55,260 nt of DNA from an uncultured Bacteroidales bacterium (GCA_937960415.1 CALGPK010000013.1:1-55260), one strand, 5' to 3'; positions 1-10,136 are shown, counted from the first letter of the stretch. Program-made: numbers and translations. The notes: a model not told the origin generated them from the letters alone.

Positions 1-480
1 GAAGCTGTTCCGGTACAACTGTTAGCGTCTGTAACCGTTACGGTATATGTTCCAGCTTGTGCGGTAGTGATGTTGGTACGCGATGGATTTTGTGTATTAG
101 CTGTCCATCCTCCGGGTCCAGCCCAGTTGTATGATGCCATTCCGTTAGGCAACGAAGTTAAGTTGAGTGTAGCTCCTGCACAGAGTGGGCTATTGCTCGA
201 AGCGGAAGCGGTGGGTGGAGTGTTTACCACCACATTAACGGAAGCTGTTCCGGTACAACTGTTAGCGTCTGTAACCGTTACGGTATATGTTCCAGCTTGT
301 GCGGTAGTGATGTTGGTACGCGATGGATTTTGTGTATTGGCTGTCCATCCTCCGGGTCCAGCCCAGTTGTATGATGCCATTCCGTTAGGCAACGAAGTTA
401 GGTTGAGTGTAGCTCCTGCACAAACAGGGCTATTGCTAGCCGCACTGGCATTGGGTAAACTGTTAACTATAATGGTAAAT
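1..480 (-). repeat. Two nearly identical 240-bp tandem units coding 80-residue Ig-like repeats
   Basis: Bases 1-240 and 241-480 start with the same sequence and match almost base for base until the last 50 bases or so of the second copy, where it diverges. I see single changes near positions 99/339 and 171/411. Because 240 is divisible by three the repeat stays in frame and codes an Ig-like/SprB-type unit. The window starts exactly at a unit boundary, so further copies probably lie to the left or have been collapsed in assembly. Confidence 0.9.
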
Positions 481-3400
481 ATATTTGAATAAGCGACACC
501 ACAAGTTCCGCTCTTAACTTCTACTCTATAATCCCATGTTCCGGCTGTACCGGGTATTTCTGAGTAGGTATTGGTTACATTTGCAATATCTTGCCATGCT
601 CCAGCATTAAGTCGTTTTTGCCATTTTTGTATGTTTCCAGTATAACCGCTAACAATCATATTTCCTGTTGAACTACCTAAGCAAATGTTGGTATTGGGTC
701 CATTTAAAGTTCCTCCCACCGATGATGGATCAACTATAATAGTATAAATAGTTGAGAATTGAGAAGGACATGTTCCACTTTGCACTTCTGCCCGATAATC
801 CCATGTGCCAGCTGTAGATGGGGTTTCGGAATAGGTAGTGTTGGAATTGCTAATATCTTGCCATGTTCCAGCATTAAAACGTTTTTGCCACTTTACAACA
901 TTTCCTGTATGGCCAGATAACAAGAGAGTTCCAGTGGAAGATCCCAAACATATTTGTGTATTTGTTCCTGAGATGGTTCCACCAACAGAAGAGGGATAAT
1001 TGGTAAGTGTAACCGCAGGTGATAATTGAGATTCATTTCCTCCATTGATAGTTTTACCTCTATAAACTCCATCTGCCAATCCTGTAAAGGTGTAAGTATT
1101 AGTAGGACTTGTAGATGTCCACGATTGAATAGTATTTCCTGCATTGTCGGTCAAAACGAATGTTTGTATAGCAGTTTCAGAGGAAGTAATGGTAACCGAA
1201 CCAGTTAAACATCCGGGCGTTGCAGAAGCTGTAACAGTAGGTCCAGTAAAATTGTATTCAAAGATAGCATCTATCCATAAAGAAGCTGCATTGCCAAATG
1301 CATTGAGAAACGAATACCATGTGCCCGGACTTGTTGAACCATAACTTAAAAAACCCGTTGAAGCTGTATCTGTATTTCTAAATGCTGACATTACTGCACA
1401 AAATTGATGGGTAGTGTAATTGTGCGTTACGTCATAATTTAATACCCATCCTATATAAAATTTGCCTGTAATATTAACGGGATTAGTAAATGTAACTATA
1501 TTATACTGTCCTTGTGTAAAAGAAGTAATGCTTCTACTTTCAGAGTAAAGTTCGTTTCCGGGGATACCATTATTATCATCCCAAACTTTTATGGTAATGG
1601 TTTTTCCTGTTCCTTGTGCACGATATACGTACAATCCAAAACCATAAAGTTTTCCTGGATAATTATTGTTGAAAAACTCGGCATATCTGTAAAATTTTCC
1701 ACTTACATCGGCAGCATGTCCCGGTATTAAGCCGTTAGTATAATTATAAATGGCAAGATTATCGGTTTCAATAAAATTAGTACAGGTGTCTAATCCGCCT
1801 ACAATTACATAATCTGTAGCAGTTCCGGTGTTGTTGCCATGATTATTTTGAGTATATAGTGTTACATCATGTAATCCAGAAATATTGTAGGTTATGTTTG
1901 TGGGATTACGTAAATTGGATGTAGATGGATTAGCATTTTCAAATGTCCACAACCAACTGGTAGGAACACGTAGCGACCTATCGTAAAAATCAACAGTACC
2001 ACCAATAGGAATAAAGGGTTGTCCATAAATATTTTTTAAATTACCAACTCCTACAAAATTGGAAATAGGAGGACGCCCTATAACATTAACATAGTTATTA
2101 ACGGTTTTTGTATTTGAACCAGCCGGATTACCAGCTCTTAATGTAACATTATATTGACCTGCAACATTATATACGAGATTTGCATTTTGTGTATAAACAT
2201 TAGGGGTAGTAGATCCAGGGCATGTCCATTCCCATAAAGTAGGATTATTAGTTGATTTATCGTATATTACTAAGGGATCTCCCTCATAGGTATTTATTTG
2301 TGTATAATTGAAACTACCTATAGAAATATCATCAAGAAACCAGCTGTGAGCATCATTACCTTGATATCTAAAAGCAATATAAATATTCTGACCTGCATAA
2401 GCAGATAAATCAATAGTTGTTTGGACCCATGAAGCTGAAACCGAGCTGGGGCTCCATATTTCGGTAAAACTGGTGGGATTGGTATTAGTGGTGGATACAA
2501 GGACAGAGTTTTTGCCTTGATAAGTACCACCATAATAAGTAGGATATTGATTATATGACCAGAAAGAAAGAATGGCATTTGAAGGTAAGTTGGTAATTTG
2601 AGGAGTTATGAGATATCCATCTTGCATTCCTGCAGCGGAATAAATATGTGCAGCCGATTTATTTCCATTATTCGTATGATTAAATGATGTAGAGCTTGTC
2701 CATGTAGTACCTCCTCCATCTACGTTATTAATGGTCCAGTTTGCTGGTGGAAAGGTAGTTCCTTCGAAGTCTTCTGTTAAAATTGGGTTGATGCCAGCAA
2801 AATTAGCCACAGGTGCAGTATAACCTGAAACAGTTAATCGTATGTTAGGACGATTGGAATTTATGGTTCCGTTATTTGCTGATGGATCAGAGGTCCCTGT
2901 CCACTGTTGATGTCTATTTGTTGAACTAGTGTAGTAACAATTAGACTGTGCATTTGCAGCGGTAGCTGATACAACTGTAATAACCATTAGGTTATTGCCA
3001 GCTATATAATTGAATGGTGTTTGTAAAACAAAAGGGAACCATCCGGTAGCATTAGGAACAAATGTCCCATTAAAAACTAATGTAGCATCAGCGATTAAAT
3101 CAGTTGCAGGTCCTGCAGAAGTAAAACTACTTTGAGAAGTATGTTTCATATAAATCCTTATATTTCTGCTATCGGTTCGTGCAGATGAAGGTTGCCATGC
3201 TATTTGCTCAATTATACATGAAGGACCTATTTCTGAAGCCAGATAAATAGATGCACTAATAATCCACGATGCTGTGTTGCTTTTACCTAATGGTATGACG
3301 TTACCAGTTGATGTTCCTGTACCAATGATGATAGGACTGGAAGGAGGAGTATATGCATTTACTGTAATATAATTGGTTTTAGTTGTTGTGTTTTGTCCGT

Positions 3401-5093
3401 ATGCATTCTTAGCCGTTAATGTTACAGAGTACGTTCCAGGGTTGCTATAAGTAACAGAAGGATTTCTAAGTGTAGATGTTGAGGGGAATCCACCGGGAAA
3501 TGACCATTCCCATTCTGTTGGGACATTTGATGATAGATCGGTGAATTGAACAGGTGAGCCTGCTGTAACCGTAGTAGGCGATGCAGAAAAATCGGCAACA
3601 GGTGGTGCTGATACTGCATTTGGGTCAAACCCGTTCAATGTTGTAGGATTGGTACCAAGAGGGTCTAACCATGGTCTTAATTTTTTATCGTTGGTAGTAC
3701 CATTCGATTCCCAGTGATACGAAAATTTACCATAATAATCGGTTCCCATGGGTCCTCCACATTGAGAAGCACCTCCGGTAAGAGTTCCTATAACAAGTTT
3801 GTTACTGCCTTTAAACAATGGTGAGCCCGACGATCCTCCTTCAGTTACGCCAGCGCCATTGGTTGTTGTAGCCCAACTCAATGTCCAATGTGCATTAGTA
3901 GCTCCACCTGACCATGTTCCAGAACCAGGAGTTACAGTGTACGTAGATATCTTTTTAGCATCACCAGATGGGTGATGAATACCAACTCCACCGGCAGTAG
4001 TTGTTGTGTTTCTGTCCCATCCGTTGTAATAAGGGTTCCAGCTTAATGGAGGAGTTGTATTTAATAAAACTAATTGCATGTCGCTTCCTCCACTGATATC
4101 ACCGGATGCTTTCATAGAACATCCTGTAATCATATTATTGGGTGGAGTACCAGTATTCGAACATCCAGGTCTTTCGTAGTTGAAATAGAACTGCCATACG
4201 TTCTTATCAGCAGATGAAGCTGTAGCTCCACAGTGAAAGGCTGTTAAAAAGTAAGGTTGTCCATTTTGTGCAGTATTGTTAACAAGTGTACCTGAACAAT
4301 AATACCAGCCGGCTCCTTCTTTAAAAAGTATTCTGGCAACTCCACGTTTTTGAGCTTGATATCCATCGCCTTCGGGTGAACAGTTTATATTAACTTCACA
4401 GGGACCAGCATCGCCTAAGTCTTTGGTGTCAGAAAAAATTTGATCGCGATAAACATAAATCAACTCGGCAATACGAAATGATCCTTTGGGAATGTAATCA
4501 TTGGAGTTATTGTTTATAGAATATACCGTAATATTTTTATTATCTAAATGTTCGGGCTTAGTTTGGTTGCTAATAGTTAGATTAAAAGGTTCTACATATT
4601 CTACGATAATAGTAGTTCCGGGTAAAATATGAGTTGAGAATTGCATACTGGGATGATTGTTGTCGGAAGTAAATGCTCCGATAATCATCTGTTTATTGAT
4701 GTCGTAAAGATATAGTTCTGCTTGCTCGGGAATGAAAAACTCATCGAACACTACTCCAAGGGCTTTTGCATTGGCGCAATAAAACATGGCTTGCCACATC
4801 ATTCTACCATCAGGGAGTTTAGTCCAGGTACCTCCACTGTTTAGTCCAACATTCGAAACAGATACCGATATGCCTCCCCGTAGCGGAAAGCCTTGTTTTT
4901 CTTCAATCGAATCTTGCAGCATAAGAGATTTGATATTGATGTTTGGGGAATAATCCAAAGCAGGCAAATTGTTTTGGATATGAAATGTAATACTGGGTGG
5001 TGTACCACCTTTACTGGGTTGTGTAAACACATTCTGCTTCAATAATAGGAGCAGAACAACCCATAAACTCATTTTAAAGATAAAATTACTCAT
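1..5093 (-). CDS. Secreted trypsin-like (S1) protease with cleaved-adhesin, PKD and Ig-like repeats, C-terminus off the left edge
   Basis: The frame is open from an ATG at 5093 to the left edge (about 1,697 codons), so the C-terminus and any T9SS sorting domain are not visible. It starts with a signal peptide. A chymotrypsin-fold domain resembling lysyl-endopeptidase-type proteins follows, with candidate triad residues His287 (LTAFHCG), Asp338 (GGSDMQL) and Ser424 (GSSGSPLF). Next come a PKD domain at about residues 498-577, a cleaved-adhesin-type domain at about 770-925 (TEDFEG start, WFLDDISIG end), two more PKD-like domains, an unassigned segment, and then Ig-like repeats: two divergent 89-residue units and two nearly identical 80-residue units containing CAGATLNL and AGTYTVTVTD. 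This layout is typical of large T9SS-exported surface enzymes of Bacteroidota. It lies downstream of an M4 protease on the same strand, 197 bases away. Protease activity is inferred from the triad; the substrate is unknown. Confidence 0.85.
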   Translation of the reverse strand, partial: MSNFIFKMSLWVVLLLLLKQNVFTQPSKGGTPPSITFHIQNNLPALDYSPNINIKSLMLQDSIEEKQGFPLRGGISVSVSNVGLNSGGTWTKLPDGRMMWQAMFYCANAKALGVVFDEFFIPEQAELYLYDINKQMIIGAFTSDNNHPSMQFSTHILPGTTIIVEYVEPFNLTISNQTKPEHLDNKNITVYSINNNSNDYIPKGSFRIAELIYVYRDQIFSDTKDLGDAGPCEVNINCSPEGDGYQAQKRGVARILFKEGAGWYYCSGTLVNNTAQNGQPYFLTAFHCGATASSADKNVWQFYFNYERPGCSNTGTPPNNMITGCSMKASGDISGGSDMQLVLLNTTPPLSWNPYYNGWDRNTTTTAGGVGIHHPSGDAKKISTYTVTPGSGTWSGGATNAHWTLSWATTTNGAGVTEGGSSGSPLFKGSNKLVIGTLTGGASQCGGPMGTDYYGKFSYHWESNGTTNDKKLRPWLDPLGTNPTTLNGFDPNAVSAPPVADFSASPTTVTAGSPVQFTDLSSNVPTEWEWSFPGGFPSTSTLRNPSVTYSNPGTYSVTLTAKNAYGQNTTTKTNYITVNAYTPPSSPIIIGTGTSTGNVIPLGKSNTASWIISASIYLASEIGPSCIIEQIAWQPSSARTDSRNIRIYMKHTSQSSFTSAGPATDLIADATLVFNGTFVPNATGWFPFVLQTPFNYIAGNNLMVITVVSATAANAQSNCYYTSSTNRHQQWTGTSDPSANNGTINSNRPNIRLTVSGYTAPVANFAGINPILTEDFEGTTFPPANWTINNVDGGGTTWTSSTSFNHTNNGNKSAAHIYSAAGMQDGYLITPQITNLPSNAILSFWSYNQYPTYYGGTYQGKNSVLVSTTNTNPTSFTEIWSPSSVSASWVQTTIDLSAYAGQNIYIAFRYQGNDAHSWFLDDISIGSFNYTQINTYEGDPLVIYDKSTNNPTLWEWTCPGSTTPNVYTQNANLVYNVAGQYNVTLRAGNPAGSNTKTVNNYVNVIGRPPISNFVGVGNLKNIYGQPFIPIGGTVDFYDRSLRVPTSWLWTFENANPSTSNLRNPTNITYNISGLHDVTLYTQNNHGNNTGTATDYVIVGGLDTCTNFIETDNLAIYNYTNGLIPGHAADVSGKFYRYAEFFNNNYPGKLYGFGLYVYRAQGTGKTITIKVWDDNNGIPGNELYSESRSITSFTQGQYNIVTFTNPVNITGKFYIGWVLNYDVTHNYTTHQFCAVMSAFRNTDTASTGFLSYGSTSPGTWYSFLNAFGNAASLWIDAIFEYNFTGPTVTASATPGCLTGSVTITSSETAIQTFVLTDNAGNTIQSWTSTSPTNTYTFTGLADGVYRGKTINGGNESQLSPAVTLTNYPSSVGGTISGTNTQICLGSSTGTLLLSGHTGNVVKWQKRFNAGTWQDISNSNTTYSETPSTAGTWDYRAEVQSGTCPSQFSTIYTIIVDPSSVGGTLNGPNTNICLGSSTGNMIVSGYTGNIQKWQKRLNAGAWQDIANVTNTYSEIPGTAGTWDYRVEVKSGTCGVAYSNIFTIIVNSLPNASAASNSPVCAGATLNLTSLPNGMASYNWAGPGGWTANTQNPSRTNITTAQAGTYTVTVTDANSCTGTASVNVVVNTPPTASASSNSPLCAGATLNLTSLPNGMASYNWAGPGGWTANTQNPSRTNITTAQAGTYTVTVTDANSCTGTA
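470..1003 (-). repeat. Two diverged 267-bp tandem units coding 89-residue repeats
   Basis: The block containing atatcttgccatg at about 586 recurs at about 853, giving a 267-base period. The two units share a protein pattern (CLGSSTG, KWQKR, AGTWDYR) but have many silent and replacement changes. They are older duplications than the adjacent 240-bp units and belong to the same surface protein. Unit ends are approximate. Confidence 0.75.
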
Positions 5094-5290
5094 AATATTA
5101 AGCTTTATTGGTTTATATTTTTAACAAGTACTTTTACGTATTTATGTGTTAAATTGTTTCAAAACCCAACCTTAATTCTTAAAAAAAAAGAAAAATTTTC
5201 TTATAGGATAGACATAAAATTCTGAAAACAAGATGCATGATAAAATTTTAAAAAAAGGCAGAATTTTGACTAACAACGTGTATGATGGGA

Positions 5291-8200
5291 CTAAAATTTT
5301 TTATAGATGTATAACTTTTTTACATAAGTATGGTTGTTTATATTAAGATATACGAAATAAATACCGGAATTTATTTGAGAAATATTGATAGTATAAGTAT
5401 TGTTGTTTGCTATGATGGTTAGAGGAATGTTTTTTCCGCTAATGTCGAAAACACTCAATGCCTGAATAGGTTTATTGGTAATGATATTGATATATTCACT
5501 GGCGGGATTGGGGTATAAATAGAATTCCACGTAATTGTTTTGTTCTTCGTAGTTACAATTTTCAACATGAACCGTAACAGGTGATTTTTCGCTAAAACAA
5601 TCGGGTAATTTTATTTCCCAGTTGTAGAAATAGTAATAATATCCGGTAGGATTATTTTGTGCGCTACTATATTTAATGCTTAAAATTCCGGGGATATTAT
5701 AAGGATAATAGGCAACGAAATTGCTGTTTCTCCATAAATTAGGGTTAGGTGGCCCGGCAAGTCTTAAATTGTTTTGTATGGGTAAATTAATGTTTAAAGA
5801 GATTCTGGAAATTCCCTGTTGTATGAAAATATCACGTTGTTCGATAAGATTGCCAGATGAATTGAGTAGTTTTATTGTTCTGTTTCCGCTTGTAGCAGCA
5901 TTAACCTCTACCGAAACCAGTTTACATTCGGTATAACAATCGAACACAAGATAATGCGATGTTGAATTGTTGAAAAAACCTCCATCAGAAGCAGATCGGA
6001 TATCTCCGACATATTGAGGTGGATTTAAATAGGCGTTTACTACCCAAAAAGTTGTATCCTGGTTCAATGGTGATGTGATGAGTGTATTACCTGTAAAAAA
6101 TGGAATGGTATCGTTTAAGTTATAGTACCATAAGAGTATTCCGTTTGTATTTTGGTATGAAATAATTGCAGACGAGTTTTCGCAAATCGTATCGTTAGGA
6201 ATAACAGGGGTTTCGGGTCGATTAATAACGACGGCATTCGAATAGATTAAAGTATCTGAACCATAGTTATTAGAAACAATTAAAACGACATCGTAAGTTC
6301 CGTTGTATAAATATTCGTGAACAGGATTTTGTTCAGTTGAGGTAGTTCCATCGCCAAATATCCAAAGCCAACTGGTTGGATTGTGTAGCGACAGGTCGTT
6401 AAAAGAAACTATGCCCGAACATGTATTGATGGGATGAACTTCAAAATTAGCAGTTGGTGGCACATTTAAGATTTGGCAAACCCAATTTGCTGAAAACCCA
6501 GATTTATTTAAGTATTCATCCGAATGTAGTAGTATTGTTAGAGATCCACCTGTTGATTCAATAGTTCCAGGTGAACCGGTAGTATTACAAAAACGTCCCA
6601 AAGAAGGGCTGTTAACCGAGGGTCCGTCGAAAATTTCGACATAATCATAATCGCAAAAGGTACTTGAACCAGGTTCAATATCGAAAGAGGTAAATGTAAT
6701 AATTACCTTATTTGCGTTTGTAGGGCTTATAGTGATGATTGCATCTGACATATCAGCATAATTGCCATTTGGACCACCACCGTCGTATAGTGTCCCCTGG
6801 CAGGCTGTTATGGTATTTCCGGTTCCATTAAGTGGCATAATAACTACACAAGGATTGACGGCTGAGATGGAAATAAAGTTGATTAATGTGATACTATCAG
6901 TTCCACAGCTTCCACCATTTACAACAAGTGAAACATTAAAGTTTCCGGTATCAGTATAAACATGGTATGGATTAAGTTCTGTGCTGGTGGAGCCATCGCC
7001 AAAATACCAGTAAAACGATTGACCGTTAGATGATTGATTGACAAACTGAACTTCCAGTGGAGGTTGACAGGTTTGGGTAACAGAGGCGCTAAAGTTTGCT
7101 ATAACTTGATTTTGATAAGCATTTCCTACGCCTACTGCATACATGGCATTGGTTGTTGCTTCTACTTCGGGACTACATGCTCCAAACAAATCGATGGCTG
7201 AAATAATTGAAAAGAATCGTGCATCGTAATAGTTTGCAGTAGGAGGGAGATAAGTAATAAGTGTTCTATAGGCAATTTTTGCGGCATTGGAGATCCCAAT
7301 TCCATTTACTTGATAAGAGTTGCCAATATCGTTGATCCCTGTGCCTCCATTTGCTAAAAGATAAAACCAATGGCTAAAAACAGTGCTGTTTTGATGTACC
7401 TCGTTATTAAAATCCCAATAGTTTCCCATATATGTGTCGGGGTAGTTGAATAAGTTTGGGTTAGCCAGGGAACGGAATGCAGCTCCAATATCTTCTCCAA
7501 TAGTCCAGTTGGCTTGTTGGGGTTTTGCATAAAATTCAATAACGGTGCCAAAAATATCGCTAAATCCTTCGTTTAAAGCACCCGATTCGTCGGCATATAC
7601 TAAATTGGCAGTGAATTCGGTTAAACCATGTGTAATTTCATGTGCTACGATATCAACCGTGGTTAAAGGTGAGTAAGTAGAATTTCCGTCGCCGTATGTC
7701 ATACGTGTACCATCCCAAAAAGCATTTACATTGTTTGGGAAACCCATTCCAATAAGATTGGCATGAACATAGTTATAAAGAGCAAAACCGTTGTTGTCGA
7801 TACTATTTCTATTGAAAGTATAGTAAAAATAATCGTAATATTTTTCGGTAGCCCAGTGAGCATCGGTAGCAACCTCATCCTGATTGGCATTAAAATTATT
7901 CCAAAAATTGTCTTCATCAGTAAAATCGACAGCAGAGCTATAGTTAGTGCCCATTTGCATGTTGAAAGTAAAAATACCGTTACCTCTTGTCGATTCGCGA
8001 AGTCTGAAGTAACCATTGTAATAATTGGTTGTTATGATTACGGTATCGCTATATCGAGTAATAGCTGTTCCAATTACGTCGTTTGAGTGTATTCGATTAA
8101 TGGAACGTATAAGTTTGCCGTTGTGTGCATCTATGTAATAATCTTTTTTTGAAAGTGGTTTTTTTGAATAAATGGTAAGTTTGTATGCAAGAGCAATAAC

Positions 8201-8758
8201 TTCTGGTGTTTTGTAGTAAACCAGTTTGGGTTTAGGATAATAAGTTGCACGAGGGTTATTGGTTATGATTTTGTAAAGTGATTCTTCTGATAAGTCTTCC
8301 CACATATATTGTTCTGCGCGATGATGTGCAAGGGCTATTTGAATGGCTTGATTAGCTGTAATGTTTGGGGCATTTAGCGGTAAAAGATCTTTCCATACAA
8401 GACCACTAAACGATAATACACGGTTTTCTTGAATATGTAATTTACATTCGGCCCATTCTACCGGAACAGTGTCGATATATTGTTGATATTTTTCGTGAAG
8501 TATCCCGAGTTGGTCTGTTTCTTTTGAAATTTGTTTTAACGAAAGGCGATATTCTTTTTTCCACAAAACGAGTAATTGATTTGGTGTAAAGGAAGAATTG
8601 AATTTTATGTAAAAAGGAAATGACGGATTTTGTTTACTAATGTAAACAATGCTTGCCCCTTTCATTATCCGATTGGCGTCGCTGTTATAATATTCTTCTT
8701 GTCCGTAAAAGTGATAAGTAATTAAAAAAAATACAGGTATTAATAGAATGTTTTTCAT
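5291..8758 (-). CDS. Secreted M4 (thermolysin-family) metalloprotease with PKD, CUB and T9SS sorting domain
   Basis: This is a complete 1,155-residue zinc endopeptidase exported from the cell. A signal peptide (about 1-20) is followed by an FTP/PepSY-type propeptide to about residue 220 and an M4 catalytic domain to about 545. The zinc motif HEITH is at 373-377, the third zinc ligand Glu is in ESGALNEGFSD near 391, and a conserved active-site His lies in VHQNS near 455. After it come PKD (about 553-630), CUB-like (about 650-762), PKD (about 768-848) and Ig-like (about 850-910) domains, an unassigned segment, and a C-terminal type A T9SS sorting domain from about 1078 (YLYPNPASEYINI, ISGKNIPL, GIYFVYL). 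It is the second gene from the left in a minus-strand set of secreted proteins. The accessory domains suggest attachment to polymers or surfaces; the natural substrate cannot be told. Confidence 0.95.
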   Translation of the reverse strand: MKNILLIPVFFLITYHFYGQEEYYNSDANRIMKGASIVYISKQNPSFPFYIKFNSSFTPNQLLVLWKKEYRLSLKQISKETDQLGILHEKYQQYIDTVPVEWAECKLHIQENRVLSFSGLVWKDLLPLNAPNITANQAIQIALAHHRAEQYMWEDLSEESLYKIITNNPRATYYPKPKLVYYKTPEVIALAYKLTIYSKKPLSKKDYYIDAHNGKLIRSINRIHSNDVIGTAITRYSDTVIITTNYYNGYFRLRESTRGNGIFTFNMQMGTNYSSAVDFTDEDNFWNNFNANQDEVATDAHWATEKYYDYFYYTFNRNSIDNNGFALYNYVHANLIGMGFPNNVNAFWDGTRMTYGDGNSTYSPLTTVDIVAHEITHGLTEFTANLVYADESGALNEGFSDIFGTVIEFYAKPQQANWTIGEDIGAAFRSLANPNLFNYPDTYMGNYWDFNNEVHQNSTVFSHWFYLLANGGTGINDIGNSYQVNGIGISNAAKIAYRTLITYLPPTANYYDARFFSIISAIDLFGACSPEVEATTNAMYAVGVGNAYQNQVIANFSASVTQTCQPPLEVQFVNQSSNGQSFYWYFGDGSTSTELNPYHVYTDTGNFNVSLVVNGGSCGTDSITLINFISISAVNPCVVIMPLNGTGNTITACQGTLYDGGGPNGNYADMSDAIITISPTNANKVIITFTSFDIEPGSSTFCDYDYVEIFDGPSVNSPSLGRFCNTTGSPGTIESTGGSLTILLHSDEYLNKSGFSANWVCQILNVPPTANFEVHPINTCSGIVSFNDLSLHNPTSWLWIFGDGTTSTEQNPVHEYLYNGTYDVVLIVSNNYGSDTLIYSNAVVINRPETPVIPNDTICENSSAIISYQNTNGILLWYYNLNDTIPFFTGNTLITSPLNQDTTFWVVNAYLNPPQYVGDIRSASDGGFFNNSTSHYLVFDCYTECKLVSVEVNAATSGNRTIKLLNSSGNLIEQRDIFIQQGISRISLNINLPIQNNLRLAGPPNPNLWRNSNFVAYYPYNIPGILSIKYSSAQNNPTGYYYYFYNWEIKLPDCFSEKSPVTVHVENCNYEEQNNYVEFYLYPNPASEYINIITNKPIQALSVFDISGKNIPLTIIANNNTYTINISQINSGIYFVYLNINNHTYVKKLYIYKKF

Positions 8759-8813
8759 AAAAAATTTTATTTATAGACGCAAAAAAAGGAAAAGAGTTGT
8801 ATGAAAAAAAGTA

Positions 8814-9239
8814 TTATTCTTTAAATCCTACTAAAATGGAAACACATCCGCTCGGAGCTACCGCAACTTCTTCTTCTAACGGTGGTACACGAACCTGAAC
8901 GATGAGTTGCTGTGTTGCATTGGAATGAAAGTCCCAGTAGCTGACCATGTCGTGTTCCTTATTGTAGAAAATGGTATTTCGTTCAGAATCGAGTAGTTTA
9001 AATTCAACTTTTCCGAGGTTTTCTTGTGCGCACACAAAAAGCCGATAATCTTGTCCTTTGTAAAAAGTAACAACCAATTCGGCAACATCGCCTGGGTTTA
9101 ATACTGCCATGTTAAGCTGTCCGTTGTATGTAAAGGGTTTTATTTGAGGAACACACTCTTTTTTGGTGAATCCTTTACACTGATTGAATGCATTTAAGCT
9201 TATAAGTCCTAAAAAAATAGCAAAAATGATCGTTTTCAT
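8814..9239 (-). CDS. Small exported protein of unknown function
   Basis: 141 residues with a clear N-terminal signal peptide (about 1-20). The mature part carries four Cys, starting right after the signal region (CKG, KECVP, VCAQ, SGCVS), and looks beta-rich, with a 'LNPGDVAELVVTFYKG' stretch resembling a beta-sandwich edge. No lipobox is present. I do not recognise a named family. It starts 9 bases after the stop of the upstream lipoprotein gene, so the two are probably co-transcribed and may work together in the periplasm or outer membrane. The ATG at 9239 directly begins the signal peptide. Confidence 0.8.
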   Translation of the reverse strand: MKTIIFAIFLGLISLNAFNQCKGFTKKECVPQIKPFTYNGQLNMAVLNPGDVAELVVTFYKGQDYRLFVCAQENLGKVEFKLLDSERNTIFYNKEHDMVSYWDFHSNATQQLIVQVRVPPLEEEVAVAPSGCVSILVGFKE

Positions 9240-9248
9240 ATACAGTTG

Positions 9249-10136
9249 TTAATATTTTATTAAGTTTGTACGTATTTGTTTAGCAAAAGTTTTAATTTTT
9301 TCGAATGTTTCTTTCTTTATATCAACTTTTGCAACGCTGTAGATGGTAGTAAGCTTTTTTTGAGGGTCGGTTTTTACGTCGCCCTTAATGTATTCAATAT
9401 TAACTTCTTCGTACAATTTTTTTAAATCTTCAAGAGATGGCAGGTACGATTGTAATTCTTTATCTTCGGGGTATGCTTTTATGAGTTCAATCATATTGTT
9501 GAGTGAATATTTTTGTTCGCCAATTCGATCGATGATTTCTTTGTTAGATGGATTGTCAAATTCAGCAATTTGAGTGGCTATGAACAACGATTCGATCCAT
9601 CCTCCAAGAATAACAAATGTAGCCGTATTGCCACGTCCGTTGTCTTTCAGATAGCTATCGGTAGATGCATAAGTTTCGGAAATGATTTGAAGCAATGAAT
9701 CTTTATTTTCGATATTTTTTTCCATTCGTTGAATGGCAAGAGAACCTTGTTCTTGAGGAATATCAATAACATCGCAAAGCTTTTTAATAGAAGAGAGATA
9801 GTTAATAGCTAGTTGTATTTGTTCGAATAACCTTACGTACGAAAGGTCGGCACCATAAACACCAAGCATGATGGCTTGCTTGGAAATGGAGGTGTATTTT
9901 TCTACATTTTTATATGAGCATAAAATGTCGCTTCTGAAAAGTGCTCCACTTCGTTGAATAACAGTTGACATTTCGATGGGTGATGGTACGTTGTAAAATA
10001 TTTTTTTTACACGATTGGTGTGTATAGTGTCTTTGACAAAGTTTAGGCTATCAGCATCGGATATTTGTTGATTTTGTTTTGTATTGCAACTCAATAATAT
10101 GAAAATGAAAAATAATGGAATGTAATATGTTTTCAT
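9249..10136 (-). CDS. Lipoprotein of unknown function
   Basis: 295 residues from the ATG at 10136. An in-frame start 33 bases upstream would only add residues ahead of a perfect lipoprotein signal (MKTYYIPLFFIFILLSC), so I prefer the internal ATG. After the lipobox Cys the protein is mostly helical and charged, with no recognisable catalytic motif. It lies 51 bases downstream of lspA, whose product would process its signal peptide, and 9 bases before the small exported protein. The family is probably a conserved Bacteroidota envelope protein, but I cannot name it. Confidence 0.8.
   Translation of the reverse strand: MKTYYIPLFFIFILLSCNTKQNQQISDADSLNFVKDTIHTNRVKKIFYNVPSPIEMSTVIQRSGALFRSDILCSYKNVEKYTSISKQAIMLGVYGADLSYVRLFEQIQLAINYLSSIKKLCDVIDIPQEQGSLAIQRMEKNIENKDSLLQIISETYASTDSYLKDNGRGNTATFVILGGWIESLFIATQIAEFDNPSNKEIIDRIGEQKYSLNNMIELIKAYPEDKELQSYLPSLEDLKKLYEEVNIEYIKGDVKTDPQKKLTTIYSVAKVDIKKETFEKIKTFAKQIRTNLIKY

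Noticed and set aside
67-492. Plus-strand reading frame across the left-edge repeat
   Set aside because: It opens with GTG and is the reverse strand of an Ig-like coding repeat; the minus frame is continuous for over 5 kb with recognisable domains, so this is a shadow.
1-1003. Possible CRISPR array
   Set aside because: Units are 240 and 267 bases, adjacent without spacers, and multiples of three within an open frame, which fits protein repeats and not a CRISPR.
7763-8086. Plus-strand 107-codon frame inside the M4 protease gene
   Set aside because: No protein features and antisense to a gene with an intact HEXXH metalloprotease; treated as a shadow.
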